64,000 nt of DNA, from assembly GCA_963920665.1 (NCBI GenBank), contig OY987264.1, positions 34,266,906 through 34,330,905 on the forward strand, given 5' to 3'. The translations under genes and the position numbers were made by a program. Under the pieces are notes generated by a model. The model worked only from the letters and a program-made list of their open reading frames with translations. It had not been told where the DNA came from and did no database searches. Origin of the DNA: Straminergon stramineum (taxonomy: Eukaryota; Streptophyta; Bryopsida; Hypnales; Calliergonaceae). Numbering within the stretch: position 1 is the first letter of the stretch; the number at the start of each line of letters is the position of its first letter. Of the stretch, positions 1 to 11,129 are shown piece by piece.

Positions 1-945
1 GGAATCCTCACTTCTTAAGCTGGAATATGCCGAGTAAATACTGGATGAGTGCTAATGATTGTTGTGGAGGTAGCTCGGAATCTCGGGAAATGTAAAGCAG
101 ACGCCTCTTGAATACTTGAAATTGCTTGTCGGTTCCCTACACGTTCCTTGATAATCGATCCATTATCATATAATTGTATCACAAGTTGCACGAATAGAAT
201 ATGCATGCGTAACCATGACGACAGGATAAGCGTTGGCATGACGACAGGATCGTTCCTGCACAGGTTCTGCACGAGCACTTGACTTTGTGATTAATCTCTG
301 ACCAGACTTTAAAAAAGTTTACGTGTGAGCAGGAGAAGTGACTTGCGTTCAGACAACGTGCTTTCCAGACAAGTGAACGAGCTTTGGGGGGCAGTCGGTA
401 TTCAGAGAGCTTGAAGCACGATTCATCTACAAGACGCGTTGAAAGAGTGACTAGGGTGTGTCAGCCGATAACCGACCTTGTTGAGTGACGGCTGTTGAGA
501 TATCATGCAGATTTTCGCGAGTTCTAGAGTGTGGACCTAGGTGTGGCCGACGTCGTGGAAAGGGGGTTACTACTGTACAGTAGTGAGTTATGGAGGAGTT
601 TGTGGGACGCGCTTCTGGCATATGATCGTTTTCAAGGTATGATATAGACTGTACCTCGTCAATTTCTTCACCGAAACGGACTGGGAGTGCTTTGTCCTCT
701 TTATTGATTTCATGCGCTGGCTATGGCATTTAATTAGTGTATTGAAAAACCTCTTGTCATACTCGATTGCCAATTCTCTCGCTTTTATGTTCAAGAGACC
801 GCTGAGAGACTGAGATTAGTCCATTTTGAAACCCTACTAGGTTATTTTCTCATTGTTGCCGAATTTTAACAGGGCCTGTGATTGTGTCGTTCTTCAGTGC
901 TGTTTCTACCCCGAACGGATGCTAGAAACTAGTCATCGTTGAAAA
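1..945. other. upstream region and probable 5' leader of the kinase gene
   Basis: No coding sequence is recognised here. The part after about 300 is less AT-rich than distant intergenic DNA, which fits promoter plus 5' untranslated leader of the kinase gene that starts at 946. Short open frames on the minus strand show no recognisable protein. Confidence 0.4.
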
Positions 946-3381
946 ATGGCATCACGAGGTGGGTCTCAAGCTAGAGTACCTGCCGTAGATGAGGAGAAAC
1001 CGAATGAGGAGCTGCGACAGAGTCCCCAATGGCGAACAGAAGGAGAAACAGAAGCACCATCGTTACGACAAGGGCTGCGAGATAACTGGCCTACTTCATC
1101 CGAGTTGCGTCTTGTAGTGCTCAAGCTAAGCCAAGATTTAGAAGAGTTGCGGAGCCCTGATAATCCTCGAGATCTACCGGGTGAGGAACCTGTGACACCG
1201 AGGTTAGATGACAAAAACCGGATTTTAGGCTCCCCAGGGTCACTTGGATTCTACCACCGCGGCGTCGCCGAGCGGATGTTGAGGGACTACTTGAGGGATC
1301 TCTTGGCGCTCAACAGTCGCCAGCTTTCATCTGGTCCGGAGGGCCAGCAGTTACAACGTGTCAAGAATGTGCAAAGACGAGTGGAGAATTACCATGGGGC
1401 GTTGGTGAAGATGCAAGAGGCGAACGCCAAAGAACCGAATGGCCAGCTCACTTGGGAGGAGCGGAACGTCCTCAAATCCATGTTGGAGGATTACACACGA
1501 GGCCTGGAGGATTTCTTAGACGACCCGGATGAGCACGGTGGCCGGGACAAGCTCGAGGCGGAGCTCGCGGAGATTCGGGCTAATATTAACATGGTGGACG
1601 AGGGCATGCCTTTGGATTTCACCGAAACGAGGTTCGATACCATGACTGACTCTTTGACTGCATCAGTGGAAGGGGTTGAAGCCCAAGTTGCACAGTTTTC
1701 GCATATGCACTTCCATGGGAACATTCAAGTGTTCAATCTGCAGTGTGGCTTTCTCGTGGAGACTCTGTTAATCACTGTGCATGATCGACTTCGCCGGTAC
1801 AACGAAACACTGAAATTGGTTAAAGACTTGGAGGTGGAGCTGGTTCAAGTCAATAGACGGCAGCGGATTTTCAAGAGCGTCGCATTCTGCATTGAAGCAT
1901 TATCGGAGCTTACGCGCGTGTTTCAAATAGTTCTGGACTTGCTCACCATGTGCAGTAAGGAGGATTGGTGGATCACGGCCTTGGAGTTGTCGAACGCTCT
2001 GCCACAGTTTAGCATCCCGAGGTGGTCGCGGTTCTCGCTTGCAATTCGGTCTAGTGAATGGAGCATGGACATTGTCGACCTTGCGTTCCTCCCAATGAGG
2101 CAGCTTCTTTCCGGTGCATCCACATTGCCCGATGCCGTTTTCAAGTGGTGTGATGAGCAGTCGAGGATGGTACTCTACATTGACGGCCAGCCGTTGTATG
2201 CCAGGGAAGGAAGGATTGAGAATTCCCCAGGTGGGTTACTAGAGATTTCCAGGGAACTGGAAGCCAAGGACGTTGCTGCCCTGATCGCCAAGCTGGTGGA
2301 GCTCAAGGAGAAGCCTCGGAAATTTTTTTCTTCCGCAGACGCAAACATGCACGCCATTGCAGATTTTTTGAGCCAGAAGTTGGATGGACCAATACCCGAA
2401 GCAAACTCTTTGCCCTACACATTTAGGGTGAACCCTTCCACTCTGTCGTATGTACAGTACCTAGCTTCAGGTGGCTCAGGAATGGTTGCTAAGTTCAAAT
2501 GGTTTGGGCGAGAAGTGGGCGTCAAGACAGTGAAGTCTCCAGGGTTGAGCAGGAAACGCTTTGAGGAAGAGGCGGCCATTTTGGCTGCAGTTCAGCATCC
2601 CAGTGTGGTGCGAATGATCGGGTGCGCTTTCGAAGACAAAGGGGAGACAGGCTTCTTGATCATGGAGCTCATGGAACATGATCTGCGGACAGTGATTGAG
2701 AGTCGTTGTCCCAACCCTGGACCTGGGCGGAGCCCCTTTCCTCTCATAGTGGCCATTGGCCTCATGTTACAAATAGCGGAAGGAATGCAGTACCTCCGAG
2801 AGCACAAGATTCTGCACCGGGATTTGAAGGCGAAGAACATCCTCGTCAACCGATCCAGACCATTTCGTCGAAACTTGAGCAGTGCCTGCAGGAAGTTCCC
2901 GGACTTGGCACCTCTGCTGCACACCGAAGAGTATTACACTGCAAAGCTGGCTGATTTTGGTATAGCAAAAGCACGCCGTGCGCAAAGCAGTTTCGTGACC
3001 ATGATGGCAGGGACCACCTCGTGGAGGGCGCCGGAGGTCTACAATGTCCCTGATTTAGAGACTGCAAATAGCTATCAGTGGCCGGCTGATGTTTACAGCT
3101 TTGCGATGACATGCTATGAAATCCTCACTGGTCAGATCCCCTTCGAGGAAATTCCTAATGGGAAAGTATACAAAAGCATTGTAGCCGGCGTCAGGCCTTC
3201 CCTGGAAGATGTCAACATGCCACCAGTATTGAAGGACCTCATCCAGCGTTGTTGGGCAACTGATCCAAGCGAGCGACCTAATTTTGATGAGATTTGTAGA
3301 ACCTTGTGGCTATGCAAGGTTGAAAATATCTTGCCTGTGTTTAAACTGCATATCTACCCTTCAAGATCAGGCAGTATGTGA
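946..3381 (+). CDS. TKL-type protein kinase with long N-terminal helical domain (MLKL/DUF1221-like architecture)
   Basis: Single open frame of 811 residues without introns; the ATG sits in a good plant context (AAAAATGGC). Residues 1-95 are low-complexity and charged. Residues 95-490 are mostly helical with heptad-like stretches, such as 125-215 and 265-330, and resemble the N-terminal regions of plant DUF1221/MLKL-like kinases; this part of the call is an inference. The kinase domain spans about 500-790. It has a glycine-rich loop near 506-515, the ATP-binding Lys at 527, HRDLKAKN with catalytic Asp 626, DFG at 670-672, and GTTSWRAPE at 689-697, which is typical of TKL kinases. All key catalytic residues are intact, so an active Ser/Thr or dual-specificity kinase is expected. 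An insert of about 30 residues lies between the catalytic loop and DFG. No signal peptide or membrane segment is seen. The substrate is unknown. Confidence 0.85.
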   Translation: MASRGGSQARVPAVDEEKPNEELRQSPQWRTEGETEAPSLRQGLRDNWPTSSELRLVVLKLSQDLEELRSPDNPRDLPGEEPVTPRLDDKNRILGSPGSLGFYHRGVAERMLRDYLRDLLALNSRQLSSGPEGQQLQRVKNVQRRVENYHGALVKMQEANAKEPNGQLTWEERNVLKSMLEDYTRGLEDFLDDPDEHGGRDKLEAELAEIRANINMVDEGMPLDFTETRFDTMTDSLTASVEGVEAQVAQFSHMHFHGNIQVFNLQCGFLVETLLITVHDRLRRYNETLKLVKDLEVELVQVNRRQRIFKSVAFCIEALSELTRVFQIVLDLLTMCSKEDWWITALELSNALPQFSIPRWSRFSLAIRSSEWSMDIVDLAFLPMRQLLSGASTLPDAVFKWCDEQSRMVLYIDGQPLYAREGRIENSPGGLLEISRELEAKDVAALIAKLVELKEKPRKFFSSADANMHAIADFLSQKLDGPIPEANSLPYTFRVNPSTLSYVQYLASGGSGMVAKFKWFGREVGVKTVKSPGLSRKRFEEEAAILAAVQHPSVVRMIGCAFEDKGETGFLIMELMEHDLRTVIESRCPNPGPGRSPFPLIVAIGLMLQIAEGMQYLREHKILHRDLKAKNILVNRSRPFRRNLSSACRKFPDLAPLLHTEEYYTAKLADFGIAKARRAQSSFVTMMAGTTSWRAPEVYNVPDLETANSYQWPADVYSFAMTCYEILTGQIPFEEIPNGKVYKSIVAGVRPSLEDVNMPPVLKDLIQRCWATDPSERPNFDEICRTLWLCKVENILPVFKLHIYPSRSGSM

Positions 3382-3949
3382 AGATTGTGATAGTTTCAGG
3401 GGATTTCATACTCGGGAGTGTAGTTGTAGCTTAGCTGATCTGTGGTACCGGTATTTCTGAATTGACTATATTTCAATCTTCTCAGGCGATACAGTATGTG
3501 GCTCAGCTGTGTCCTTAAATACTAACTGACACTTTCCTGACTAAGGCCCAGCCCAAAAATTGCTGAGGTCCAAAATGATAGATGGAAATTGGATCCAACT
3601 TTCAGCCCTAAGAGGGCAGTAAAATAATAGTCTTGGACCGATAGAGATTAGGACCCTAGATTGAAAAGGAGGCATAATTTTGCAGACAATGATTCATAAT
3701 CCATGAATCAAAATGCTTCAGTAAAGGTGACTCTGTCCATACACTCTGTTCTAATCTTGGGAATGGGTTCAATTCTGAGGTCAATGTACTAGAAGTATGA
3801 CTTTTGGGGATTGGGATTGTCAAAATCTCCTCCTCAGTCCTGCCAAGGAAGTACCTGGTCACTTCTGCCTTTCTTGATCTTGGACTCCATTAAAGCTCTT
3901 AAGTTTGACCAACAAGAGTACTCAAATTTTCACATTTCTTTAGGTCTCT
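3382..3949. other. 3' flank of the kinase gene
   Basis: Holds the probable 3' untranslated region and intergenic DNA. No gene recognised. It ends at an inverted-repeat element that starts at 3950. Confidence 0.4.
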
Positions 3950-4479
3950 ACATTAGGAAAAGTTTGAGCTCAAAAGAAGGCTGTCTAAGGACTACATGTA
4001 GTTCTCCAAACTGTGAGCTTCTGACTGCTGGTCAGAATATTAAGCATTTTAAACATTTTAAAAATAATAAAAATAATAATGAAAAAATTTATTTTTCAAA
4101 ATAATATTTAAATAAGAATAAATAAGAATAAATAATAGGAAAATATTTTTAAAAATAATGAAAAACTTAAATAAAAAATAAGAAAAAATAAGAAAATAAT
4201 CTCAGTCTGATGTGGCACTAGTAGTGCCACATCAGATATTTGACAGTTTTCTGACTTTTATAATTTCGGATTTATTTTAAGAAAAGAAAGAAATTCCGTA
4301 AAAAAACTTTTTTTTTTAATATTTTTAAAAACTGTCCCTGCAGGCCCTTCAAGCCCGGCAGTTTGCTGAATTTAAAATTAAAATTTAATAATAATAATAA
4401 TAATGATAATATAGATATATAAATATATCACTGTTCGGGAACTGATGGCCTTCTTTTGAGCTCAAACTTTTCCTAATGT
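3950..4479. mobile_element. inverted-repeat element (MITE-like) with perfect 32-bp terminal repeats
   Basis: The left end (3950-3981, ACATTAGGAAAAGTTTGAGC...) is the exact reverse complement of the right end (4448-4479). The 530-bp body is AT-rich and has no coding capacity. It includes an inner palindrome around 4203-4236, TGATGTGGCAC...GTGCCACATCA. The flanks share TCTC, a weak hint of a target duplication. Elements near 40406 and 14541 share the ATTAGG end or the CCACATCA core, so this is probably a family of non-autonomous DNA transposons. The superfamily is not assigned. Confidence 0.75.
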
Positions 4480-5470
4480 CTCATTGAAAAGTCCCTATGG
4501 AAGAAACACCCAAAACCTTCAATATAAGCAATTTAGTGTAGTTGGATGTATCCTTTTCTAAAAATAATATTTTTGTAGTATTAGAAATTGAAAATCATGA
4601 AATTCAAAAAAAAAATAGAATTTTTGGAGATGAAATTTAATTTCTGTGAATTTTCAAAGTGGAAGCTCCCTAAACCACTGAAATTGTCATATAGATGGAT
4701 TTAAAACCAAAATCTATCAAAATTAGCAATCAATTAATCACAATTAAGTAAGGGGACAATTTTATGACACTTTCCAAGGACACTTTAATTGAAGTCTAGG
4801 GACACTTCAAGGGAAATCTATTGTGCATTCATGAATAGGTACAAGGACACTTTGGGTTGTTTCTACTTTAATAAGTGACAAAAATATCATGGCATCATTG
4901 ATCACTACTTTTCCATTGTTTCAATGCTTCAATATGAGTCAACTATTGTTTGAATATTGATATTAAACACCAAGAACTCTTAGTGAAGCCCTCTTGGGCC
5001 ACACATTATTGCTTGTATATCTATGTTATGAATTTTGGTACTATTATACATGACCACGTTTTTAGATATAAGAACAACTTTGTATAGCATACATCAAATT
5101 CAAAGACAAATTCGTGTTTCAATACAAAATAGGGATTTTATGGGATTTTATATGTTATATGTTCATTCCCTCCTGAACCTTGACAGAGTAATTAAGAAGT
5201 CTGGAAGGACCCTTATGGCTAGTCATATTTTTTGCTTGTACATCTTTGATTAATATTTTAATATTGTCAAATTTGATTACATTATCACATTTTAAGTTAC
5301 AACCTCATAGTGAATATGAGTATTGAGTCATATTTACGTGCAAAATGGATATTTTATGTTACTTTCTACATAATTTCTTCAAGGGACCCTTCAGGGAAAA
5401 AAAACAGCCTGTCGGATCCACTCGTGCCATGGTAGTGGTCGACCATGCCACTACAGGTATACCAAATAGA
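4480..5470. other. AT-rich intergenic DNA
   Basis: No gene seen. Around 4765-4860 the motif GGACACTT recurs several times at irregular spacing of about 25-40 bp. Otherwise nothing distinctive. Confidence 0.4.
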
Positions 5471-5473
5471 CGC

Positions 5474-5486
5474 TAAACCCTAAACC
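5474..5486 (+). promoter_or_regulatory. telo-box-like motif
   Basis: TAAACCCTAAACC, the plant telomere-repeat motif known as telo-box in promoters of growth and translation genes. Role here is inferred; the nearest downstream gene-like sequence starts near 6055. Confidence 0.35.
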
Positions 5487-5990
5487 TTAAGCAAATTCTA
5501 TGAATCAAGCCGTGGCCACACTTCAATTCTCACACCGCTTTCGAAGTAACAAATTTGCCTGCTCTGGTAGAAATACGTGAAGATGTGCACCATAACACAC
5601 AGAGCAAGAGAAGGATGCGAGTGGCAATGGCACAATACCTACAATTTTTTCGACAGGAAAACCACTTGTAAGAAAATATGCAACTCACCCTCGCAAATCA
5701 ACCATCCATGTCAGTGCCGGTGACGCTGTGAGTGTTGCGTTCAGATTATGGTAGCAATCAATCAAAGACCTTGAGTTTTGAGTATCTTCCTTCCGATACA
5801 GCCATTTGTGCACTCGATCGGTACTGTATGTTTGTGAAGGATACACATACGTAACCCTTTCAATTTCTGCCGCGTTCTGCATGCGTCACATGCGGCATTG
5901 TGGTTATAAAACAGGAGGATCAACCTAGGAATGCCATCTTCGATCCTCTGCACTTTCAAGGTCTGAAAGAGATCTCGAAAACCGATAATT

Positions 5991-6007
5991 AAACCCTAAA
6001 CCCTAAA
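5991..6007 (+). promoter_or_regulatory. double telo-box
   Basis: AAACCCTAAACCCTAAA, two overlapping telomere-type repeats. Such boxes often sit 50-200 bp upstream of start codons in plant housekeeping genes. An ATG follows about 50 bp downstream, but the frame there is short and interrupted. Confidence 0.45.
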
Positions 6008-6054
6008 TTCGTAACTACCGTCTTTTCTTGTTATCTACTGCTACTTAGATATCG

Positions 6055-6571
6055 ATGTCGGAGTACGTGTGGCGGAAGTGCTACTGTCGGGCGGGGTGTC
6101 AGAAGGTGCCAATATGGAGCGCGATTGTGAGGAAGATCCCTTAGAGACGACAAATTAGTGACTTGCAGAGGCGACATCGCAATGCAATCATCTCCCAGTA
6201 TTGCAGTAGCAGCAGCAGAAAGTAAGCTTCCCGCTTTCCTTATTGCGAAGCGTGTAAAGTTTGAAATTTTGTTGGAGTTGTCGGGCAATGATATCCGAGA
6301 ATTGGAGGAATACTTTCTGTCTCCTGTTCTTACGTATTCTCTCAATTCTTAGCTTGAGCATGTGCTGGTGCAAGTGCAGGTTGTGAATCAAGGCGCTGCT
6401 TCACAGCAAGAAGCTGTCAACGAAGGCAACCAGGTTGCACCGAAACAAAAAGCGGTGAAGTTGCACAGGCCTCTTGTTTCTGTTACATCTGCAGCGAAGG
6501 CTCCACTAACCGTTCCAGCTCCTATTCATACCCGCATGTCTGACGGTAAGAGCTCATTTGAAAAAGCTTAG
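6055..6571 (+). pseudogene. gene-like but interrupted region, unrecognised
   Basis: This stretch is richer in GC than its surroundings and follows a double telo-box. An ATG at 6055 opens a frame (MSEYVWRKCYCRAGCQK...) that stops after 29 codons. Open stretches continue at 6158-6352 (an Ala/Leu/Glu-rich peptide) and then to 6571 (Gln/Ala/Val-rich). GT and AG sites exist that could join them, for example a GT at 6112, but no consistent model or protein family is apparent. It may be a small spliced gene, a decayed gene copy, or an upstream leader of the pectate lyase gene. Confidence 0.25.
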
Positions 6572-6918
6572 GACGTGATTGAACCTGCCTAGAATGGCAC
6601 TCTGGTGTTTCGATTGTAGAGATCATGCCTTCTTTACCAGTGTGGATGACTCCGTTATTCTCTTTGACAAAGACATTTGCTTATTGAAGACTGTCGGAGG
6701 GTAATTTTGTAGAATTTCCAGGTATTTCGAGTTGACAACTGGATTGATGAACAAATGCAACATATGCATTGCGCAGGCTGTGTAACGCCAAGTGCATTTC
6801 CGAGGATCATGTCCGCACGCATTACAACGGTCACAGACACAATGCTGCAGCAGTCAGGGAGGCGGATAAACCCCGTTGGGTGAGGAGGCTGCATTCTGGA
6901 GTTGCAACATCTGAAGTG

Positions 6919-9900
6919 ATGGGGTCTGCATGCAGCTTGGGGCTTGTTGCGGTGGTAATCTTGGCTATGGCGTGGAGAGCACAATGCAGCCATGTGCTCC
7001 AATTAAATGAGGCAACAATGACCGAACTCCCAGTTGCATCTGCCGACCCCTACTTTCCTGCTGTCCTGGAGGACGTCGACCCTCAGTGCGTCTCCTCTCC
7101 CTAACTCCCTTCGTTATGTATCGGCACAATGCAGTTTTTCTGCACTCAATACTAGAATAATTTGTGATATCTAGTCCTGAGCTTGCATTGCCGATGCAGT
7201 TTTCTTGCACACAATACTAGAATAATTAGTGATTTCTAGTCTTCTGACCTTGCATCGTTGAACTTGGCGTCCTTTTGACCCGTGATTTCTAGCCCCGAAC
7301 TTGCATTGCCGATCTTGATGTCCTTGTGTCCCGCCTTGTTTAATTAGTTATGTTGCAAGGAAGTGGAACAGCACTCGGAGGATTCTCTCCGCGGCTAACG
7401 GCAATCCCGTGGACGACTGCTGGCGCTCCGACCCAAACTGGCACACCCACCGCCAAACGCTGGCCGATTGCGCCATCGGATTCGGCAAAAACGCTGTCGG
7501 TGGGAAGGCTGGGAACGTCTATGTCGTGACAGATGACGGTGACGACGACGTGGTGAACCCCAAGGAGGGCACACTCCGGTATGGAGTCTTGCAATCCGAG
7601 CCTCTCTGGATCATTTTTGATCGCAACATGAAGATCAAGCTGAAGAACGAGCTCATTCTGACGTCGTACAAGACCATTGATGGCCGGGGTGCCAATGTTC
7701 ATCTCTCAGGTGGAGCGGGGCTCAAGATTCAGTTTGTGCAGAATATCATTGTGCACGGGATTCATATGCACAACATTGTGCCTACGGGTCCGGCAACCAT
7801 TCGGAGCACTCCGGATCATGTGGGACATCGGCAGAAGACAGATGGGACCGCAATCGCCATATTCACTAGTCATGATATTTGGGTGGATCACTGTTTCTTC
7901 TCCAAAGCGGATGATGGCCTTGTGGACGCCATCCGCGGGAGTACTCGCATCACCGTTTCGAATTGTTACTTCAGCCAACAGGACAAGGTGCAGTTGCATT
8001 GTCCTCTGGATTCTTGATTATGTTATATATCGATTGCTGTAGGTAGGCGGTGATTTTCTTGAGACCTTGAAAAAGCAAAATTTGATGAGTCCAGGCTATG
8101 TTGTTTGGAGCATACAGTTGCATTGTCCTCTGGATTCTTTGATTATGTTCAATTTCAATAGCTGTGGGAGGGTGGTGATTTTGTTGAGACCTTGAGAAAG
8201 CAGAAGTTGATGTGTGCAGGCTATGTTGTTTGGAGCACACAAGCAAGATACGGAGGATAGAGACATGACTGTGACGGTGGCGTTCAATCACTTCGGACCT
8301 GGTCTCATTCAGCGCCTTCCCAGGTACTTGCTAGATTTATTCCAGATTGATTAATATAACAATTTCGTGAACGCCAAATCACTTATCAAAAATCTTCATG
8401 CATCATGTCGCGTGAAACTGTAGAGAGATGTACATGCCAGCCATGTGTTGGAATAAACCCGCCTTCAATTCTCTCGTTGAAAAGGTGTTGTGAGCTGATG
8501 GAGTTGAAATATTTTGGTAAATGGCAGGATGCGCTTTGGGTATTGTCATGTTGTGAATAACAACTACCCTTCAGGATGGGGAATGTATGCTATTGGAGGG
8601 AGTGAAGACCCCACGTTTCTTAGTGAAGGAAATCGTTTTGTGGCATCTGGCACCAAGGAGGTTCGGATCATTTCTTGTCACTACCATTCTACTCATCAAC
8701 TCCTGCTAGTTGATTTCTACACCTTGCAGCTGATTGTTATTTTGAGTTCTTAGTGCACACCGATTTGGTTTGATATCATATGGAGAGTCTGTTAGTTGAA
8801 GGCTAATCTGCTCTGGCTGGCAAAGAGATTTCTGTTGACTTGGTCGAGACACTCTGACTGTCTTGTTGAAGGCATTCCTTGATCTACTTTCCGAGCAGCA
8901 ACTCACCATTACAAGCTGCATTCATTATGGAGGTGACTTGAATCTCGAAGGCACGGCCTCAAGGGACATTCCCCTGAAATCGGATCCAACAAAGTCGTGG
9001 ATGATGTCTTTTTCTGAAAACGAGGCTCGTTACCTAACCAACAGAAAGCAATTTTCGAACACTCACATACATAGGTGGTGTTGACGATGTGATTTAGGTG
9101 ACAAAGCGCGTGGATGATGGAGGCAAAGACTACGGCGGCGAGGCCAATTGGGACTGGGCCTCGAATGGCGACCTACTCCTCAACGGCGCTATATTTGAAA
9201 ACTCCGGAGCCAACGACGGTGCCACCGTGTACAAATTGGCCACCAGTCTGTCAGCTCGCCCAGCGTCAATGGTGGAATCCATCACCAGCGATTCGGGGCC
9301 TCTCGTATGCGCGGCAGGGGTATTGTACTCTTCATCTGCACAATCCTAAATTCCCGGTCTTTCCATGAACAGAATATTAACCCTGAAAGCACGAGACCTA
9401 TCGCTAAAGTGGTCAGATTTTTGGACCAGTTGGTGCATTCTTTATTTCTACAGGAACCTTGAAAGTCATCCATCGACCACTTTTTGGCCTCAGAGTCCTT
9501 ACTGTCTATGTCTATCCCGCATAGGAATGTGTAATTTTCACATGTGTTTTTCCATGTAATCCATTACAATCCTCAGTATATGACCCTTGGTAAATATAAT
9601 CCTCAGTAGTCAGTACACGATCCTCAGCACATCCCTAGTATAATAATCACTGATCAAAAGTTTGAAGAATCATATTCGAAAAATCTTAGAATGCCACTAT
9701 TCCACATGCCTCAATCATACTGGACATAAGAAATTCATTCTTTGGAATGATGGACCTTAACATGCTAATATCGCTTTCTAACACTTGCCTCTCTCTCACC
9801 AGACTCCATAACCTTCTACATATTGAATCATTGTTTTGTTTGTCCCCTTGCAATATCACATTGATATATGACAATACTCATTTCTATTTCTCCTGTATCG

Positions 9901-10041
9901 TTCCAAATGCAGGATGGATACTGTGCCGGAAACTACGACATCCAATCGATCAGCAGTGGTACCAAGAGATTACATCCACCGGTGTTCTTCCTTTCGATAA
10001 TGTTGCTACTCTTGCCACTAATTTTGCATTCATTTTATTAA
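6919..10041 (+). CDS. pectate lyase, secreted and probably GPI-anchored (six exons)
   Basis: Exons 6919-7085, 7360-7987, 8220-8323, 8528-8660, 9098-9319 and 9913-10041 join in phase to 460 residues. The enzyme cleaves de-esterified homogalacturonan by beta-elimination in the cell wall. Residues 1-24 are a signal peptide with a hydrophobic core. The typical plant start of the mature domain, NPVDDCWR, lies at 71-78. Calcium and substrate motifs are WVDHC at 230-234, DDGLVDA at 240-246, QDK ending at 265, and QRLPR at 296-300 with the likely catalytic Arg 297. The C-terminal cysteine pair (VCAAGDGYC) is rebuilt only by the last intron removal. The protein then ends in a hydrophobic tail of about 20 residues after a Ser/Gly-rich stretch, as in GPI-anchored plant lyases such as PMR6. 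Reading through the last intron would instead stop at 9349 and lose the anchor. An in-frame ATG at 6769 could add 50 residues, but it would bury the signal peptide. Confidence 0.88.
7991..8238 (+). repeat. tandem duplication inside pectate lyase intron 2, copying its 3' splice site
   Basis: Two copies of about 124 bp (7991-8114 and 8115-8238) match closely. Each contains CAGTTGCATTGTCCTCTGG, a GAGACCTTGA tract, and an AG followed by GCTATGTTGTTTGGAGCA. The second copy supplies the real acceptor (AG at 8218-8219) and the start of exon 3. The first copy carries a decoy acceptor (AG at 8093-8094) plus about 20 bp of exon 3-like sequence. Confidence 0.85.
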
Positions 10042-11129
10042 ATTCATTGCAGTCCTAATTGGACCTTGTCAACGTTGTAGCGTTTTTCCCAAACTTGTTG
10101 GGCGGATGAAACTTATGTGTGAAGACAATGAAGCCATTGTCTGATGTTGGGCAATGTGGCAACATTAGTGATTCTTTTCCGATTGGCGGCTTCTTATAGA
10201 GATCTAATTAATATTATTACCTTCAGTAAGGGTTGCCTAAGCTGACCATTTCTTGGCAGTGGATACTTGGGGTGAACCAAAACTATTTTCGGCGACCGGT
10301 CCAGTCCAACATCGTGCTGGAGCCTCGGGGCTGGTGCTACACTAAATAAGGTAGAAGCACCCAAATCTAACACTAGTCGTTTACGGACACCTAAAAAATA
10401 AACTAAATCTAAGTGCTTGTGGACCCAAAGTAGACAAGTGGGGTTCTAAAGTAGACATGTGGGGTTCCAAGAAACAACCAATCACCTACACTTGATTCAA
10501 GTTTAGAGAGTGTAGCTTTTGGGTGTTTTTGTGTTTGCTTTGGTGTTAGTCTATTGTCCACAGTAGGTGCATCTATGAAGTACTTTTCAAAAATTTGTAT
10601 AATATTCATACATACTCAAAAATTACAAAACCAATTTTGTTGTTTCCTAAACCATTTCCTAACACACACACATAATTTTATTTCTGTACGCACCTTCCAT
10701 ATCAAGAGATCCAAAACAAGTATTAGATTTGGGTGTTTCTACCTTAGTGGAATTAGGTTGCCCCTCACTAATTTCTAGACATTTGACACTAAATAAATAT
10801 TCATAGTTATTGTACAAGAATGAATTACTTTTGAATTACATATCATTGAGATTGAGACTCTTGAACCTCTATGTATACAAATGGAAATATTTTTAGAAGT
10901 ATTTGTTGACTTTGATGGCTTGTAAAGTAACTTTCTTGGATAAGGCAACCTAATTGTTAAGGCAACCTAATTTCACTATTTAGTGTAGTGATTGCTCAAC
11001 AACAAGAATTTTCCTAAACTTATTTTTCTTTGGATTATGACTCAATGTGTGTCCTATGGCATAGTAAAATAAAAGTAAAATCATTTTTTAATTTTTTAAT
11101 TCATAATTCAAAACATTGGAATTCAATAT
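10042..11129. other. intergenic DNA downstream of the pectate lyase
   Basis: 3' flank, then AT-rich DNA. Between about 10340 and 10760 an imperfect inverted pair is visible: 'agGTAGAAGCACCCAAATCTAA' near 10350 and a matching 'TTAGATTTGGGTGTTTCTACC' near 10723-10743. A small inverted-repeat element of about 400 bp may lie here. No gene. Confidence 0.4.

Noticed and set aside
588..794. Minus-strand open frame upstream of the kinase
   Set aside because: Short, no recognisable family, overlaps the likely leader of the kinase gene.
2592..2924. Minus-strand 110-residue frame within the kinase
   Set aside because: Lies opposite the conserved catalytic region of the kinase; an antisense shadow.
8514..8753. 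Open frame continuing past pectate lyase exon 4
   Set aside because: The family alignment ends at 8660; the continuation is intron read-through.
8863..9084. Plus-strand frame inside pectate lyase intron 4
   Set aside because: No match to the lyase family, and its inclusion would break the alignment between ...SGTKE and VTKRVDD....
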